DNA of 64,000 bases, from contig VXTP01000006.1 in assembly GCA_009837395.1 (NCBI GenBank), forward strand, positions 62,001 to 126,000, given 5' to 3'. The position numbers and the translations under genes were made by a program. Positions 8,551 through 17,501 of this stretch are shown piece by piece. The stretch is from Gemmatimonadota bacterium. Lineage in GTDB: Bacteria > JAAXHH01. Under the pieces are notes generated by a model. The model had not been told where the DNA came from and did not search any database. It was given only the letters and a program-made list of their open reading frames with translations. Every line of letters starts with the position of its first letter. Position 1 is the stretch's first letter.

Positions 8551-9120
8551 CTAACCCCAGTACCAGCGTGCGGCGATGGCAGCCACCACTACGGCTGTGG
8601 ACTGAAAGGTGCGTCTTTCGCTGCGCAGGGCGGCGCCGAAATCATAGGGCGCCGGTTTCCCCGCGGAGTATTCGGTGAATCGAGGCAGAAAACGGGGTAC
8701 GGCCGCGAGGTATGCTTCGTATTGTGCGCCGAAGGTTTTCTTCAGGCTTTCCTCCTCCAGCGATACGATGAGGCCGTACTGTATTCCGAAGGCGGCCACG
8801 AAGATCCCGATCATGTACGGCATCCAGGCCCAGGCCATGACGCACAGGCCGAGACTCAGCACGAAATTGCCGACATACAGTGGATTGCGTACCCGCCCAT
8901 AGGGTCCGTTGGTGATGAGCGATGGGGCTCCGACGTGGCGAGTACGGGTGGCAGAGCCCGCGTAACCGACCGCCCACAGGCGGATGGATTCCCCAATCAG
9001 CACCAGCAGCCCCCCGGTAATGAAGGTCATCGGGCCGGGTTCGGCCATGATCAGGACCGCGGCCAGGAGCGGGATGGGCGTATAGCTTCGGGCCGCGAAG
9101 ACGGCGGCGCGTATGTCCAT
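8551..9120 (-). CDS. Isoprenylcysteine-carboxyl-methyltransferase-like membrane methyltransferase
   Basis: A 189-residue membrane protein of the ICMT/PEMT (phospholipid methyltransferase) family. The diagnostic SAM-binding block is NGPYGRVRNPLYVGNF (about residues 92-107), followed by two hydrophobic helices and the EEESLKKTFGAQYEAY segment common to the family. Bacterial members methylate small-molecule or lipid acceptors; most have no assigned substrate. It starts 11 bases after the stop of the Gfo/Idh/MocA gene, so the two form an operon. No signal peptide; four hydrophobic segments are visible. Confidence 0.82.
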   Translation of the reverse strand: MDIRAAVFAARSYTPIPLLAAVLIMAEPGPMTFITGGLLVLIGESIRLWAVGYAGSATRTRHVGAPSLITNGPYGRVRNPLYVGNFVLSLGLCVMAWAWMPYMIGIFVAAFGIQYGLIVSLEEESLKKTFGAQYEAYLAAVPRFLPRFTEYSAGKPAPYDFGAALRSERRTFQSTAVVVAAIAARWYWG

Positions 9121-9131
9121 GCTTGTCGCCT

Positions 9132-10109
9132 CTACCGGCTGTTGGTTTCAATTTGTTCGATGACCGCCAGGGAGACGCGCAGGGCTTCCCGGCCGTCGAA
9201 GCCGGTCACCGGCGTCGGCGCATCGCCGCGCACGGCCGCGACGAAGGAGGCGAGTTCGGATTCGAGCGGTTCGCTCCGGTCCTTCGAGGTCTTCTGCCGC
9301 GTGATATGGCGGACCCGTCCATCGCCGGTGTTAATCGGGATCTTCAATCCCCGTGCTCCGGCCCGTCCGGGATCGTCGATCAACCGGTAAATCTCGCTTT
9401 CACCCGCCAGGAAGTCCATCGAAACGTAATGATCGCGCTGAAAGATCCGCAGCTTGCGCATTTTCTTCAGCGAGATGCGGCTGGCCGTGACGTTGGCCAC
9501 GCATCCATCGGCGAACCGCAGTCGGGCGTTGGCGATGTCCACCTGGTCGGAAATCACGGCGACGCCCGTGGCGTCCACCGACGCCAGGTCCGATCGGACG
9601 AGTCGCAGGATGAGATCGATGTCGTGGATCATGAGGTCGTGGACGACGGATACGTCCGTTCCCCTGGGGTCGAAGGAGGCCAGGCGATGCGCTTCGATGA
9701 ACCCGGGGGTAATGTCCATGCCATCGAGGGCCCGGAAGGCGCCGTTGAACCGTTCGATGTGCCCGACTTGAAGCACGAGGCTCCGGGACTCCGACAGATC
9801 GATCAGCCGGTCGGCTTCCGCCACGGTCGCGGTGATCGGTTTCTCCACGAAGGTGTGCAAGCCCTGAGCAAGGGTGAACGACGCCACCTCGCAATGCGCG
9901 GTAGTGGGCACGACCACGGTGGCCGCGTCCGCTTCTTCCGCGACGCGTGACAGGCTGTCGAGCGCCGTCGTGCCGTAGCGGCGGGCAACCTCTTCAGCCC
10001 TTTCGTCGCGTACGTCGTACACACCGGAAAGCCGCACGCCGCCCATGCCCGAAAGCACCCGGGCGTGGGCTTCACCGAGTCGTCCAACGCCGATTACGGC
10101 CATTCGCAA
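9132..10109 (-). CDS. Gfo/Idh/MocA family NAD(P)-dependent oxidoreductase
   Basis: A 325-residue sugar-dehydrogenase-like protein. The Rossmann motif VIGVGRLGEAHARVL is at the N-terminus, then the conserved FVEKPIT (Lys of the EKP motif) and QVGHIERFNGAFRAL. The central HDLMIHDIDLIL holds the catalytic His/Asp typical of the family. The protein closely resembles the GnnA-type dehydrogenase that oxidises UDP-GlcNAc at C3 for 3-amino lipid A sugars, because of the VGHxERFN block, but no lpxA or gnnB adjoins it here, so this is only a possibility. It is followed after 11 bases by the membrane methyltransferase gene. A second ATG two codons in (10103) is an alternative start. Confidence 0.85.
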   Translation of the reverse strand: MRMAVIGVGRLGEAHARVLSGMGGVRLSGVYDVRDERAEEVARRYGTTALDSLSRVAEEADAATVVVPTTAHCEVASFTLAQGLHTFVEKPITATVAEADRLIDLSESRSLVLQVGHIERFNGAFRALDGMDITPGFIEAHRLASFDPRGTDVSVVHDLMIHDIDLILRLVRSDLASVDATGVAVISDQVDIANARLRFADGCVANVTASRISLKKMRKLRIFQRDHYVSMDFLAGESEIYRLIDDPGRAGARGLKIPINTGDGRVRHITRQKTSKDRSEPLESELASFVAAVRGDAPTPVTGFDGREALRVSLAVIEQIETNSR

Positions 10110-10395
10110 GGCGTCCAGGTGCAGAGACTCCCTTTCATCCTGCCTGTTGAAACAAGGTTGATCCGATGCCTGCCATCGGAAAAGCCGGCAAGGTATTCAC
10201 GGCAGCGGTTGGGTCCGGCCGGGAAACACCGGCCGGGAGACGGTTCAAAATGTAGATGCGGGCACGGCGAACGGTCAACCTCTTTGGCTCCGGCATACCG
10301 GGTTTGCACCACTTCTTTAAGTTGACAGTCTCCCGGAATGCGTGTTGATTTCAGTCACGTAAAACGACCCGTGAATCCCACTTGAGACGACCTCC
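10110..10395. other. Intergenic region between divergent genes
   Basis: 286 bases between the divergent dehydrogenase gene and lnt. It must hold promoters for both. A TTGACA hexamer is present near 10321 but no good matching -10 box is seen at the right distance. No RNA gene or repeat stands out. Confidence 0.4.
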
Positions 10396-11994
10396 ATGGT
10401 CCTGCTGCAGCGCCTCCACGTCACAACGCCGATCGCCGGGATCGGGCTCGCCCTCTGTTCCGCCCTGTTCATCTACCTGAGCATACCCAAGTTTGACTGG
10501 TGGCTCCTGGCCTGGGTCGCGTTCGTACCGGTCATGGTCGCGTTGCACGACGCCGGACGAAACGGCACCTTGACCCGAGTGGCTTTGATCTCCCTGGTTT
10601 TCGCCTTCGTTTCGGGCGTAGCCAAGGTGTACTGGATCCGGGAAACCGTCATGAACTACGGCGGCCTGAACCTGGCGCTCGGCCTGGTCAGCATGGCGGG
10701 CGTGGCCTTCGTCGTCGCCCTGTACGCCTTCATTTTCGGTCTGTATGCGGCGCGGGCCGACTGGAAGTCCCCCCTTTTCCCGTTGTTCGCGGCCGCGCTG
10801 TGGACGGCGCTGGAATACATTCAGACCTATGTTTTCACGGGGTTTCCCTGGGAACTGCTGGGTTACTCGCAGTACCTGGTCCTTCCCGTCATACAGATTT
10901 CGAATGTCACGGGCGTATACGGCGTGAGCTTCCTGGTCATGCTGCTGAACGCGACGCTGGCCATGGTCTTCATCGCCCTTCGCGAGCGCACCGCCTGGCG
11001 CGCGCCGGTGATTGCGATGGTACTGTCCTGGCTGGCCCTGATCGGCGCGACGGGATACGGCTGGTGGTCGATTTCGCAGGCTCGCGCCCTGGAGCGGATG
11101 ACTCCTCCGGTTAAGGTGGCGGTCGTCCAGGGCAGCAAGGAACAGGGCATAAAATGGTCTGAGGAAGAGCTCCAGCGGACCGTGGACGTCTACCGGGATC
11201 TGACACGGTCGATACTGCCCCAGGACCCTGAATTCATTGTGTTTCCCGAGACGGCGATGACCTTCTGGCTGGAAAGCCCGGCGTATGAGGTTTACAACGA
11301 ACAGGTGCACGCGCTGACCGAAGAGGCGGGGGTTCCGCTCCTGACCGGCGCGCTGGGTTACCGTTCCGGCGAAGACGACGTCTACAACAGCGCCTTTCTG
11401 TTGCTGCCCGACCGGGGGATCGTGAGATCCTACAGCAAGATGCACCTGGTTCCCTTCGGCGAATACCTGCCGTTCCCGAGTCTGTTCTCCTTTCTTTCCG
11501 GGCTGACCGGCGCGATCGGCGACCTCACGCCCGGGGAAGAGCTGACCGTGATGCCGCTCACCGGGCAGGATATGCGTATCGGCACGGTCATCTGCTACGA
11601 ATCCATCTTCCCGGACCTGGTCCGCAGGTTCCCGATGAACGGCGCCAACGTGCTCGTGGTCATGACCAACGACGCCTGGTTCGGGACCACATCGGCCCCC
11701 GCCCAGCATTTCTCCATGGCGGTGCTGCGCGCCGTAGAAAACGGTACGCCCATCATCCGCGCGGCGAACACGGGGATATCGGGGTTCATCTCCGCCACCG
11801 GCGCCGTCCATGGCGCCACCCCCATGATGGTCGCCACGACCACCGTCGAGCACGTGCATCCGAACCGGGGCGGGCTTACGTTCTATACCCGTTACGGCGA
11901 CGTGTTCGCCCTCCTTTGCTGCTTGCTGGCCGTCGTCGCGGCGGCCCTGGCGGGCAGCAGGACCGTTATCCACCTCAGAAGCAAATCCAGATAA
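10396..11994 (+). CDS. lnt: Apolipoprotein N-acyltransferase
   Basis: A 532-residue inner-membrane enzyme that adds the third acyl chain to the N-terminal cysteine of lipoproteins. The N-terminal 200 residues hold about six to seven hydrophobic helices; the rest is the periplasmic nitrilase-like domain with the Glu-Lys-Cys triad: Glu in VFPETAMTFW, Lys in YSKMHLVPFGEYLPF and the nucleophile Cys in GTVICYESIFPDLVRR. The following VMTNDAWFGTTSAPAQH and RAANTGISGFI blocks are standard. One further hydrophobic helix closes the protein. Its presence agrees with the several predicted lipoproteins in the window and shows a diderm cell envelope. Confidence 0.96.
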   Translation: MVLLQRLHVTTPIAGIGLALCSALFIYLSIPKFDWWLLAWVAFVPVMVALHDAGRNGTLTRVALISLVFAFVSGVAKVYWIRETVMNYGGLNLALGLVSMAGVAFVVALYAFIFGLYAARADWKSPLFPLFAAALWTALEYIQTYVFTGFPWELLGYSQYLVLPVIQISNVTGVYGVSFLVMLLNATLAMVFIALRERTAWRAPVIAMVLSWLALIGATGYGWWSISQARALERMTPPVKVAVVQGSKEQGIKWSEEELQRTVDVYRDLTRSILPQDPEFIVFPETAMTFWLESPAYEVYNEQVHALTEEAGVPLLTGALGYRSGEDDVYNSAFLLLPDRGIVRSYSKMHLVPFGEYLPFPSLFSFLSGLTGAIGDLTPGEELTVMPLTGQDMRIGTVICYESIFPDLVRRFPMNGANVLVVMTNDAWFGTTSAPAQHFSMAVLRAVENGTPIIRAANTGISGFISATGAVHGATPMMVATTTVEHVHPNRGGLTFYTRYGDVFALLCCLLAVVAAALAGSRTVIHLRSKSR

Positions 11995-12032
11995 TTGGGC
12001 TGTCCGGACCGGCCAGACTACCGGGCCGCAAA

Positions 12033-12917
12033 TCACCCCCGCGGGTGGTACCGGGTGTACACGTCCTTGAGGTATTCGCGGTCCACGTGCGTGTAGATCT
12101 GCGTCGTGGCGATGTCCACGTGGCCCAGCATTTCCTGGACGGCGCGTAGATCGGCGCCCCCTTCCAAGAGATGGGTGGCGAAGGAATGACGCAGGGTATG
12201 GGGACTGACTTTCTTTTCGAGGCCGGCCAGTTCCACGTAGGTGTCCATGATCTTCCACAGGCCCATGCGGGACAGCCGGCCACCGCGGGCGTTCAGGAAG
12301 AGCAACTCGCCGCTCTTCGATGAAGCCAGGGCGGGCCGAACCTTGTGCAGGTAGTTTCGGATGACGTTGATCGCCTGGCGGCCCACGGGGACCAGGCGCT
12401 CTTTGCCGCCCTTCCCGAAGATGCGCGCCAATCCGGTCTCGAAGAGGAGATCGGGCCGCCTGAAATCCAGCAGCTCGGACGCCCGCAGGCCTGTGGCGTA
12501 CATGAACTCGAGGATCGCCCGGTCGCGCAATCCCAGCGACGTCGTATGATCGGGCTGTTCGAGCAACGTCCCGATCTCTTCCCGGCTCAGGACGACCGGG
12601 AGGCGGCGGGGCTGCTTGGGGACGCGGACGTGCTCGGTGGGATCGGTGGTGGCCAGTCCCTCGCCGATGAGGAACCGGTGGAAGATCCGTACCGCCGATA
12701 CGTGCCGCGCGATGCTCGAAGGCGCGAGCCCGCGGCGGCGCAGGTACGCGATGAATCCCTGGACGTCCTGGCGCGTGGCGTCCGAAAAGGCAGCGATCCC
12801 CCGCCGGTCGAGGTGGTTCTTGTAGGAGGTCAGGTCGCGGCGGTACGCCTCGTGGCTGTTCGGCGACAGCCCCCGTTCGATGAGCAGGTGGGTGAAGAAA
12901 TCGTTCAGTTCATTCAT
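12033..12917 (-). CDS. xerD: Site-specific tyrosine recombinase XerD
   Basis: A 294-residue tyrosine recombinase. The N-terminal SAM-like DNA-binding domain (residues 1-90) is followed by the catalytic domain with Arg in ATGLRASELL, the conserved Lys in GKGGKERLVPVG, HTLRHSFATHLLEGG (His and Arg), LGHVDIATTQIYTHV (His and the Tyr nucleophile). Length and motif spacing match chromosomal XerD, which with XerC resolves chromosome dimers at dif, rather than an integrase of a mobile element; no attachment site, excisionase or phage gene is nearby. It is convergent with lnt. The start ATG follows GAAGGACCGGCGCGCGTC. Confidence 0.9.
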   Translation of the reverse strand: MNELNDFFTHLLIERGLSPNSHEAYRRDLTSYKNHLDRRGIAAFSDATRQDVQGFIAYLRRRGLAPSSIARHVSAVRIFHRFLIGEGLATTDPTEHVRVPKQPRRLPVVLSREEIGTLLEQPDHTTSLGLRDRAILEFMYATGLRASELLDFRRPDLLFETGLARIFGKGGKERLVPVGRQAINVIRNYLHKVRPALASSKSGELLFLNARGGRLSRMGLWKIMDTYVELAGLEKKVSPHTLRHSFATHLLEGGADLRAVQEMLGHVDIATTQIYTHVDREYLKDVYTRYHPRG

Positions 12918-13001
12918 GACGCGCGCCGGTCCTTCCCAGGGTAAGGTCGGGAACGAGGCATCTCACTTGCGCGGTCATACAAATCCTGCCGGCCCGTGCC
13001 A

Positions 13002-13059
13002 CTACGCGGCGGCGCACTCCGTCCTCGCGCTTACGCGGCAGCGCATTCCGCCCGTGCCC
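13002..13059. repeat. 29-bp imperfect tandem repeat x2 on the uxuA stop codon
   Basis: Copies at 13002-13030 and 13031-13059, beginning CTACGCGGCGGCGCACTCCG and TTACGCGGCAGCGCATTCCG, about three quarters identical. On the minus strand each copy ends in an in-place stop triplet: the TAA at 13031-13033 ends uxuA and a TAG follows 29 bases on. Confidence 0.85.
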
Positions 13060-14041
13060 GGTCGGCATGGGCTTTCATGTAAGCGATGGAGTAGGCGTAG
13101 CCGATCCGGCCGTCTCCAGCCATCTCGGGGATGTGGTCGGGGATCATGACCCCGTAGAAGCCGGTTTCCTCCAGGACCCGTGTGGCCTGGTACATATCGA
13201 AGTAGCCGTTGTCTATGAAGGTCTCCACGAAATGGGGCAGGGGCTGGTCCACGTTCCGGTAGTGGACCTTGAAGACCTTGCCCTGCTCGCCGAAATGGCG
13301 CAGCGCGTCCTCCACGCCCTTGCCCATCAGCGATCCGCCCTCGAGCCAGCAGCCGATGCAGAAGCAGAGCCCCACGTTCGGGCTGTCGGCGATTTCCATG
13401 GCCCGGTAGTATCCGTCGAAACTGCTGAAGATGCAGCGGGGGATGCCGCCGAGCTCCGGCTGGGGAGGATCGTCGGGATGGATGCCGATCCGGACGCCCG
13501 CTTCCTCGGCGACCGGCGCGACTTCCCCGATGAAATGGGCGAAATTATCCCAGATTTCGTCTTCGCTGTATACCCGGCCGTGGGTCAGCGGCATACTGAA
13601 CAACCGGCCGCCCCAGTGGCCATCCTCGGCTTTCGCCAGGTCGAATCCCCGGGCCGGCGCGCCGCCGCGGGTCGTCTCCCGCTCCGTGCTCCAGATCCCG
13701 TTACCCATGTGGGCGTACGTCGTATAGGGAATGCCGGCCCTGCCGAGGTCGCGTATGTACCGCTTGTACTGTTCCACCTTCGCGTCCCGGTTCGGCAGAT
13801 TGAGCACGATGGCGTCCTGGTTGTGCACGTCGCTGTTTCCGAAACCGTAGATCTTGATGCCGGCTTCCTCGTAGATCTCCCGGCGGCTCATGAAATAGTC
13901 ATAATTGGCGTGTTCACCGTCCGTCCAGAGACAGACGTATTCGATGCCCAGTTGTTGAGCGAATTCCAGGTCTTCCCGGGTCGGCTCGGGAGACATCTGT
14001 CCCGCGATTTTGAGACCGGGTGCTATTTCCATGAGCGCCAT
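13031..14041 (-). CDS. uxuA: Mannonate dehydratase, UxuA family
   Basis: A 336-residue TIM-barrel protein. It carries GIHPDDPPQPELGGIPRC, which is the metal-binding signature of mannonate dehydratase, plus CFCIGCW (metal Cys/His region) and FKVHYRNVDQPLPHF, matching UxuA. UxuA removes water from D-mannonate to give 2-keto-3-deoxygluconate during hexuronate breakdown. At 336 residues it is shorter than E. coli UxuA (394), as in many environmental homologues, whose true substrate is often not tested. The start ATG follows TAGGAGCCTGCC. It is divergent from the TonB-dependent receptor gene, which suggests the two could be linked in sugar-acid use. Confidence 0.85.
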   Translation of the reverse strand: MALMEIAPGLKIAGQMSPEPTREDLEFAQQLGIEYVCLWTDGEHANYDYFMSRREIYEEAGIKIYGFGNSDVHNQDAIVLNLPNRDAKVEQYKRYIRDLGRAGIPYTTYAHMGNGIWSTERETTRGGAPARGFDLAKAEDGHWGGRLFSMPLTHGRVYSEDEIWDNFAHFIGEVAPVAEEAGVRIGIHPDDPPQPELGGIPRCIFSSFDGYYRAMEIADSPNVGLCFCIGCWLEGGSLMGKGVEDALRHFGEQGKVFKVHYRNVDQPLPHFVETFIDNGYFDMYQATRVLEETGFYGVMIPDHIPEMAGDGRIGYAYSIAYMKAHADRARAECAAA

Positions 14042-14131
14042 GGCAGGCTCCTAGATGAAAGTTTCCGTTTCGTATTGGGACTTGTGGGGTATTATATTCG
14101 ACGTTCCGGAGATTGTGAAACGATTTATCAA

Positions 14132-14142
14132 AAAGGAGGTGG
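14132..14142 (+). promoter_or_regulatory. Strong ribosome binding site of the Oar-like receptor gene
   Basis: AAAGGAGGTGG lies 6 bases before the ATG at 14149, a near-perfect anti-Shine-Dalgarno match that fixes the start of the receptor. Confidence 0.85.
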
Positions 14143-14148
14143 CAGTCC

Positions 14149-17100
14149 ATGGGCATATTGAGACGGACGGTCCTGATCCTGGTTCTGTTCCAACCGGTAC
14201 TGAACCTTGTCCTGATCCAGCCAACACCGGGTTTTGCACAGGGCATAACGACCGCGGCCCTCTACGGCAGGATCCTGGACGACACCGGCGCACCGCTTCC
14301 CGATGCCACCGTGGTCGCCCTGCATGAACCCACGGGCGTCTCCTCCGGCGTCTTTTCCCGTGCCGACGGAAGGTACAACATCGCGGGCTTGAGGACCGGC
14401 GGCCCGTACGAGATCCGGGTCAGCTACATCGGCTACCGCACCGCCGTCCGGCAGGACATTTTGCTGACCATGGGCCAGAGCCTGCGTGCTGATTTTCGGC
14501 TGGACAGGGAAATCATCGAGGCGGGGGAAATCACCGTAACGGCCCACCGGGACGAGGTGCTCAATGCGTCGAATACCGGCACCGAGACCCACGTTTCGGC
14601 GATCGAAATCGCCCGGCTGCCCTCGATCGCGCGGAGCATACAGGACTACACGCGGCTGGCGCCCGAGGCGGCGTCGAAGGCGGGCGGGCAGAGCATCGCG
14701 GGCAAGAACAACCGCCTGAACAACTTCCAGGTGGACGGCGCGGTGCTGAACGACGCCTTCGGGTTGACGGGCGAGGGGTTGCCCACGGGCCAGGTGGACG
14801 CCCAGCCGATCAGCCTGGACGCCATCGAGGAATTCCAGGTGCAGGTGGCGCCCTTTGACGTGCGCTCCGGCGGTTTCGCGGGAGGACTCATCAACGCGGT
14901 GACGCGTAGCGGAACGAACCGCTTCCGGGGATCTCTGTACTGGTTCGGCCGGAACGAATCCCTGGTGGGCGACCTGGACGGGGACGAATTCGGGGATTTC
15001 ACCGACTACCAGCTCGGTTTCCGGCTCGGCGGTCCGGTGGCCAGGAACCGGGCGTTCTTCTTCGTCAACGGAGAGCTGCGGCGCCGTTCGAGTCCGTCGA
15101 GCGCGGGCCCTGCAGACTCGGGCCAGCCCATCCGCTTCGGGGCGGGCTCGGCCGATCTGCAGCGGATCGTGGACATCGCCCGCGAGAATTACGGTTACGA
15201 CGCCGGCGGATTCGACCCTTTCTCACAGGATACGCGGAACGAGAAGATCTTTGCCCGGCTGGACGTCAACCTGTCGCCCGGGCACCGGCTCACCCTGCGC
15301 CACAACCTGGTGAACGGCGACCTGGACGACGGGCTGAGCCGGGGACGCACCCTCTTCACGCTGACCAGCAACCAGTTCAAGCGCGACAACGTCACCCAGT
15401 CGTCGGTCGTGCAGCTCAACAGCACCTTCTCCGGCAGCCTGGCCAATGAAGCGCGCATATCCTACAGTCGCGTGCGGGACAAGCGGTCGCCGCTGTCCGC
15501 TTCCTTTCCCCAGGTCCGGATCGATCTCGAGGAACCGGGCGGCGCGTTCCTCGGCGAGGTCCGGCTCGGCGTGGAACGGTTCTCCCAGGCCAACACCCTG
15601 GACCAGGACACCTTCGAGTTCACCAACGACCTCCACCTGTTCAGGGCGGATCACACCATAACGATCGGCACCCACAACGAGTTCGTCTCCTTCGACAACC
15701 TGTTCATACAGGACTACTACGGGGCCTACGAGTTCGACAGTATCGAGGCTTTCGAGCAAGGCACGCCTGCCCGTTACCTCCTGAGCCGTTCCAGCGTGCC
15801 TGGCGTCGAACAGCCACGCGCCGCCTGGGACTACGTGCAGCTGGGTTTCTACGCCCAGGACGCCTGGAGGGTCAGTCCGCGGCTCAGCCTGAACTTCGGA
15901 CTGCGGGCCGACGTGCCGATCCTGCCGGTCGAGCCGCTGGCCAACGACCGTTTCGCCCGCCAGTTCGCCGGCCACCGGACGGACCGGACCCCGGGCGGCC
16001 AGGTGCTCTGGTCTCCCCGTTTCGGGTTCAATATCGACGCCGGAGGAGACCGCGGGACGCAGATCCGCGGTGGCGCCGGCGTCTTCGCGGGGTTGCCGCC
16101 GGCCGTCTGGCTCTCCAATGCCTACAGCAACACCGGGGTGGACTTCACCCGCATCGATCTCGCGACCTTCCGCGACCAGGACGTGCCCGCGTTCGTGGCC
16201 GACCCCTTCGCGCAACCGCTGCCGCTGGACGGCAGTCTCTCTGCGCCTCAGACCACGGAGGTCAACGTCATCGATCCGGCGTTCCGGCTGCCCCGGGTCT
16301 TCCGCACCAACCTCGCCCTCGACCGCAGGCTGCCCCTGGACCTGGTCGGTACCGTGGAAGTCCTGCTGGCCCGGAACCTCGACGACGTACGGTTCCGCAA
16401 CCTCAATATCGGGAATGGCGGCATGCCGACGGGAGAGACTCCGGACGGACGGCCCGACTACGGCGGCAGGAAGGTCAGCGGGGATTTCACCAACGTCATC
16501 CTCCTGGAGAACACGGACAGGGGCCGCCAGTTCAACCTGACGCTGCGGCTGCGCAAAGGACAGAACACGTCTTTCCTGCCCGGACTCTTCGGCAGCCTCG
16601 CCTACGTGTTCCAGGACGCGGAGGACATCAACAGCGGGCGGTCGAGCCGCGCCATCTCAAACTGGCAGTACAACGAGACCGACGACCCCAACGGCGAGAC
16701 GACCGCCACGTCCGATTTCGAAGTCCGGCACCGGGTCCTGGCCAGCGGGTCGTGGAAGTTCGAGATCGGCCAGGGGCTTGCCACGACGGTCTCCGTCTTC
16801 TACGAAGGCAGCGCGGGAGATCCGTACAGTTACATGTATGCCGACGACGTGAACGGCGACGGCATCCGGGGCAACGACCTCGCCTACGTCCCGGCGAGCA
16901 GGAGTGACGTGAGCGCGGAGGTCACCGACGGCGAGTGGCGGGCGATCGACGCCTTCATCGATTCCGACCCCATTCTGCGCGCGGCCCGAGGCGGCATCGT
17001 CCGGCGCAACGCGAGCCGTTCGCCGTGGCGGAACCGGCTGGACCTGCGCCTGATCCAGCAATTACCCTCCGTACGGAACCAGCACTTCGAGCTGACGCTG

Positions 17101-17337
17101 GACGTATTGAACCTGACCAACCTGATCAACAGCGACTGGGGCCAGAGCCGCTACGTGCGGTTCGACGCCGCCGGCCTGTTCAATTTCGACGGGTACGACG
17201 AAGAGGGCAGGCCGGACCTGGACCTCCGGGTCCGGGACGCCAATGAAGACGGAAGGGTCGACCGCGAGGACGTGTTCCAGACCACCAACCTCTCGTCCCG
17301 CTGGCAGGTGCAGGCCGGGGTGCGGTATACGTTTTAA
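14149..17337 (+). CDS. TonB-dependent receptor, Oar-like, with carboxypeptidase regulatory-like domain
   Basis: A 1062-residue outer-membrane protein. A signal peptide (residues 1-31, cut after GFA before QG) is followed by a carboxypeptidase-regulatory-like beta domain (about 35-115: LYGRILDDTGAPLPDATV, RYNIAGLRTGGPYEIRVSYIGY), then a plug domain (about 125-265) with ITVTAHRDEV, NNFQVDGAVLNDAFGL and FDVRSGGFAGGLINAVTRSGTN. The remainder is a large 22-strand-type barrel ending in RYTF, the usual C-terminal aromatic sorting signal. The layout matches Oar/OmpA-related receptors of Myxococcota, Acidobacteriota and FCB bacteria, which take up or export large or lipophilic ligands. No SusD partner adjoins it. 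The barrel contains EF-hand-like acidic loops (DVNGDGIRGND, DANEDGRVDRED), so calcium may bind there. Ligand unknown. Confidence 0.9.
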   Translation: MGILRRTVLILVLFQPVLNLVLIQPTPGFAQGITTAALYGRILDDTGAPLPDATVVALHEPTGVSSGVFSRADGRYNIAGLRTGGPYEIRVSYIGYRTAVRQDILLTMGQSLRADFRLDREIIEAGEITVTAHRDEVLNASNTGTETHVSAIEIARLPSIARSIQDYTRLAPEAASKAGGQSIAGKNNRLNNFQVDGAVLNDAFGLTGEGLPTGQVDAQPISLDAIEEFQVQVAPFDVRSGGFAGGLINAVTRSGTNRFRGSLYWFGRNESLVGDLDGDEFGDFTDYQLGFRLGGPVARNRAFFFVNGELRRRSSPSSAGPADSGQPIRFGAGSADLQRIVDIARENYGYDAGGFDPFSQDTRNEKIFARLDVNLSPGHRLTLRHNLVNGDLDDGLSRGRTLFTLTSNQFKRDNVTQSSVVQLNSTFSGSLANEARISYSRVRDKRSPLSASFPQVRIDLEEPGGAFLGEVRLGVERFSQANTLDQDTFEFTNDLHLFRADHTITIGTHNEFVSFDNLFIQDYYGAYEFDSIEAFEQGTPARYLLSRSSVPGVEQPRAAWDYVQLGFYAQDAWRVSPRLSLNFGLRADVPILPVEPLANDRFARQFAGHRTDRTPGGQVLWSPRFGFNIDAGGDRGTQIRGGAGVFAGLPPAVWLSNAYSNTGVDFTRIDLATFRDQDVPAFVADPFAQPLPLDGSLSAPQTTEVNVIDPAFRLPRVFRTNLALDRRLPLDLVGTVEVLLARNLDDVRFRNLNIGNGGMPTGETPDGRPDYGGRKVSGDFTNVILLENTDRGRQFNLTLRLRKGQNTSFLPGLFGSLAYVFQDAEDINSGRSSRAISNWQYNETDDPNGETTATSDFEVRHRVLASGSWKFEIGQGLATTVSVFYEGSAGDPYSYMYADDVNGDGIRGNDLAYVPASRSDVSAEVTDGEWRAIDAFIDSDPILRAARGGIVRRNASRSPWRNRLDLRLIQQLPSVRNQHFELTLDVLNLTNLINSDWGQSRYVRFDAAGLFNFDGYDEEGRPDLDLRVRDANEDGRVDREDVFQTTNLSSRWQVQAGVRYTF

Positions 17338-17501
17338 TGGAGTTGACGGACCACCGGGTCCGGTTATATTAGTTCGGCCATTTCTGGACCAGAACGTTTC
17401 TCAGCGTAGGCAGTATTAATGAACGCGGTTTATAAAAACGCGATACTTATGTACGCCATTTCAAATGAGATTGCGCATTCAACCGCAGACGGGAGGACGA
17501 C

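Noticed and set aside
10351-12258. Long open frame (635 residues) on the minus strand opposite lnt
   Set aside because: It is antisense to a well-supported lnt and part of xerD, and its protein is rich in Arg, Gly, Pro and His with no motif; high GC makes such shadows common.
12033-12917. Tyrosine recombinase as the integrase of a mobile island
   Set aside because: The sequence matches chromosomal XerD, and there is no attachment repeat, excisionase or other mobile gene next to it.
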